The notes below the pieces were generated by a model. It saw only the letters and a program-made list of their open reading frames with translations. It ran no database searches and had not been told where the DNA came from. Of a DNA stretch of 5,134 bases, positions 5,130 to 5,134 are shown piece after piece. The first letter of the stretch is position 1; each line of letters begins with the position of its first letter. The stretch is from assembly GCA_963626295.1 (NCBI GenBank), contig CAVFWS010000123.1, positions 1-5,134 of the forward strand. Direction: 5' to 3'. The position numbers and the translations under genes were made by a program. The stretch is from UBA1731 sp963626295. Its GTDB lineage: Bacteria > Verrucomicrobiota > Kiritimatiellia > RFP12 > UBA1067.

Positions 5130-5134
5130 GCTTC

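Larger units (their letters stand above)
4821..5134. other. Protein-gene-free region of 314 bases upstream of rpsA
   Basis: The region holds the rpsA leader and weak promoter on the minus strand (4821-4925) and the extended -10 promoter, structured stretch and terminator on the plus strand (4989-5129). Bases 4926-4988 show nothing I can name. The open frames here on both strands have no recognisable protein content. Confidence 0.6.

Overview
The window is a GC-rich bacterial segment in which every protein-coding gene I can support lies on the minus strand. Read in the direction of transcription (from high to low coordinates), the order is rpsA (ribosomal protein bS1), rpmB (ribosomal protein bL28), hydG ([FeFe]-hydrogenase H-cluster radical SAM maturase), a secreted alpha/beta-hydrolase, and the 5' part of an AAA-ATPase-like gene (PF09820 type) that runs off the left edge. 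The hydG gene points to an anaerobe with an [FeFe] hydrogenase. High GC, a six-domain S1, an exported esterase and a PF09820-type protein would suit a gut or sediment anaerobe, perhaps of the PVC group (for example Kiritimatiellota). That placement is a guess from general resemblance, not a proof.

Layout: 1-287 holds the N-terminus of the AAA-ATPase-like protein, preceded by an extended -10 promoter so close that the mRNA is probably leaderless. 357-1145 is the exported serine hydrolase, coupled to the end of hydG. 1163-2698 is hydG. 2699-2806 holds two GC-rich hairpins with interchangeable arms, the second followed by a T-run (an intrinsic terminator or attenuator after rpmB). 2807-3037 is rpmB and 3063-4820 is rpsA, 25 bases apart. 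4821-5134 has no protein gene. It contains the rpsA leader with two abutting stem-loops and, on the plus strand, an extended -10 promoter followed by a structured stretch of about 120 bases ending in a hairpin and T6. This is a candidate small RNA.

How the parts fit: rpsA and rpmB form a translation operon. hydG and the hydrolase follow the terminator with no separate promoter that I can see, so they may depend on read-through past the double hairpin or on a promoter inside rpmB. No hydE, hydF or hydrogenase gene is in the window.

Most notable points: (1) HydG has Gly in place of the second Cys of its C-terminal CX2CX22C cluster motif, with a new Cys three residues later; (2) the candidate small RNA at the right edge; (3) an identical 12-base promoter core (ATATGGTATAAT) at both ends of the window, one copy implying a leaderless mRNA; (4) the attenuator-like hairpin pair between rpmB and hydG; (5) the structured rpsA leader without a strong Shine-Dalgarno.
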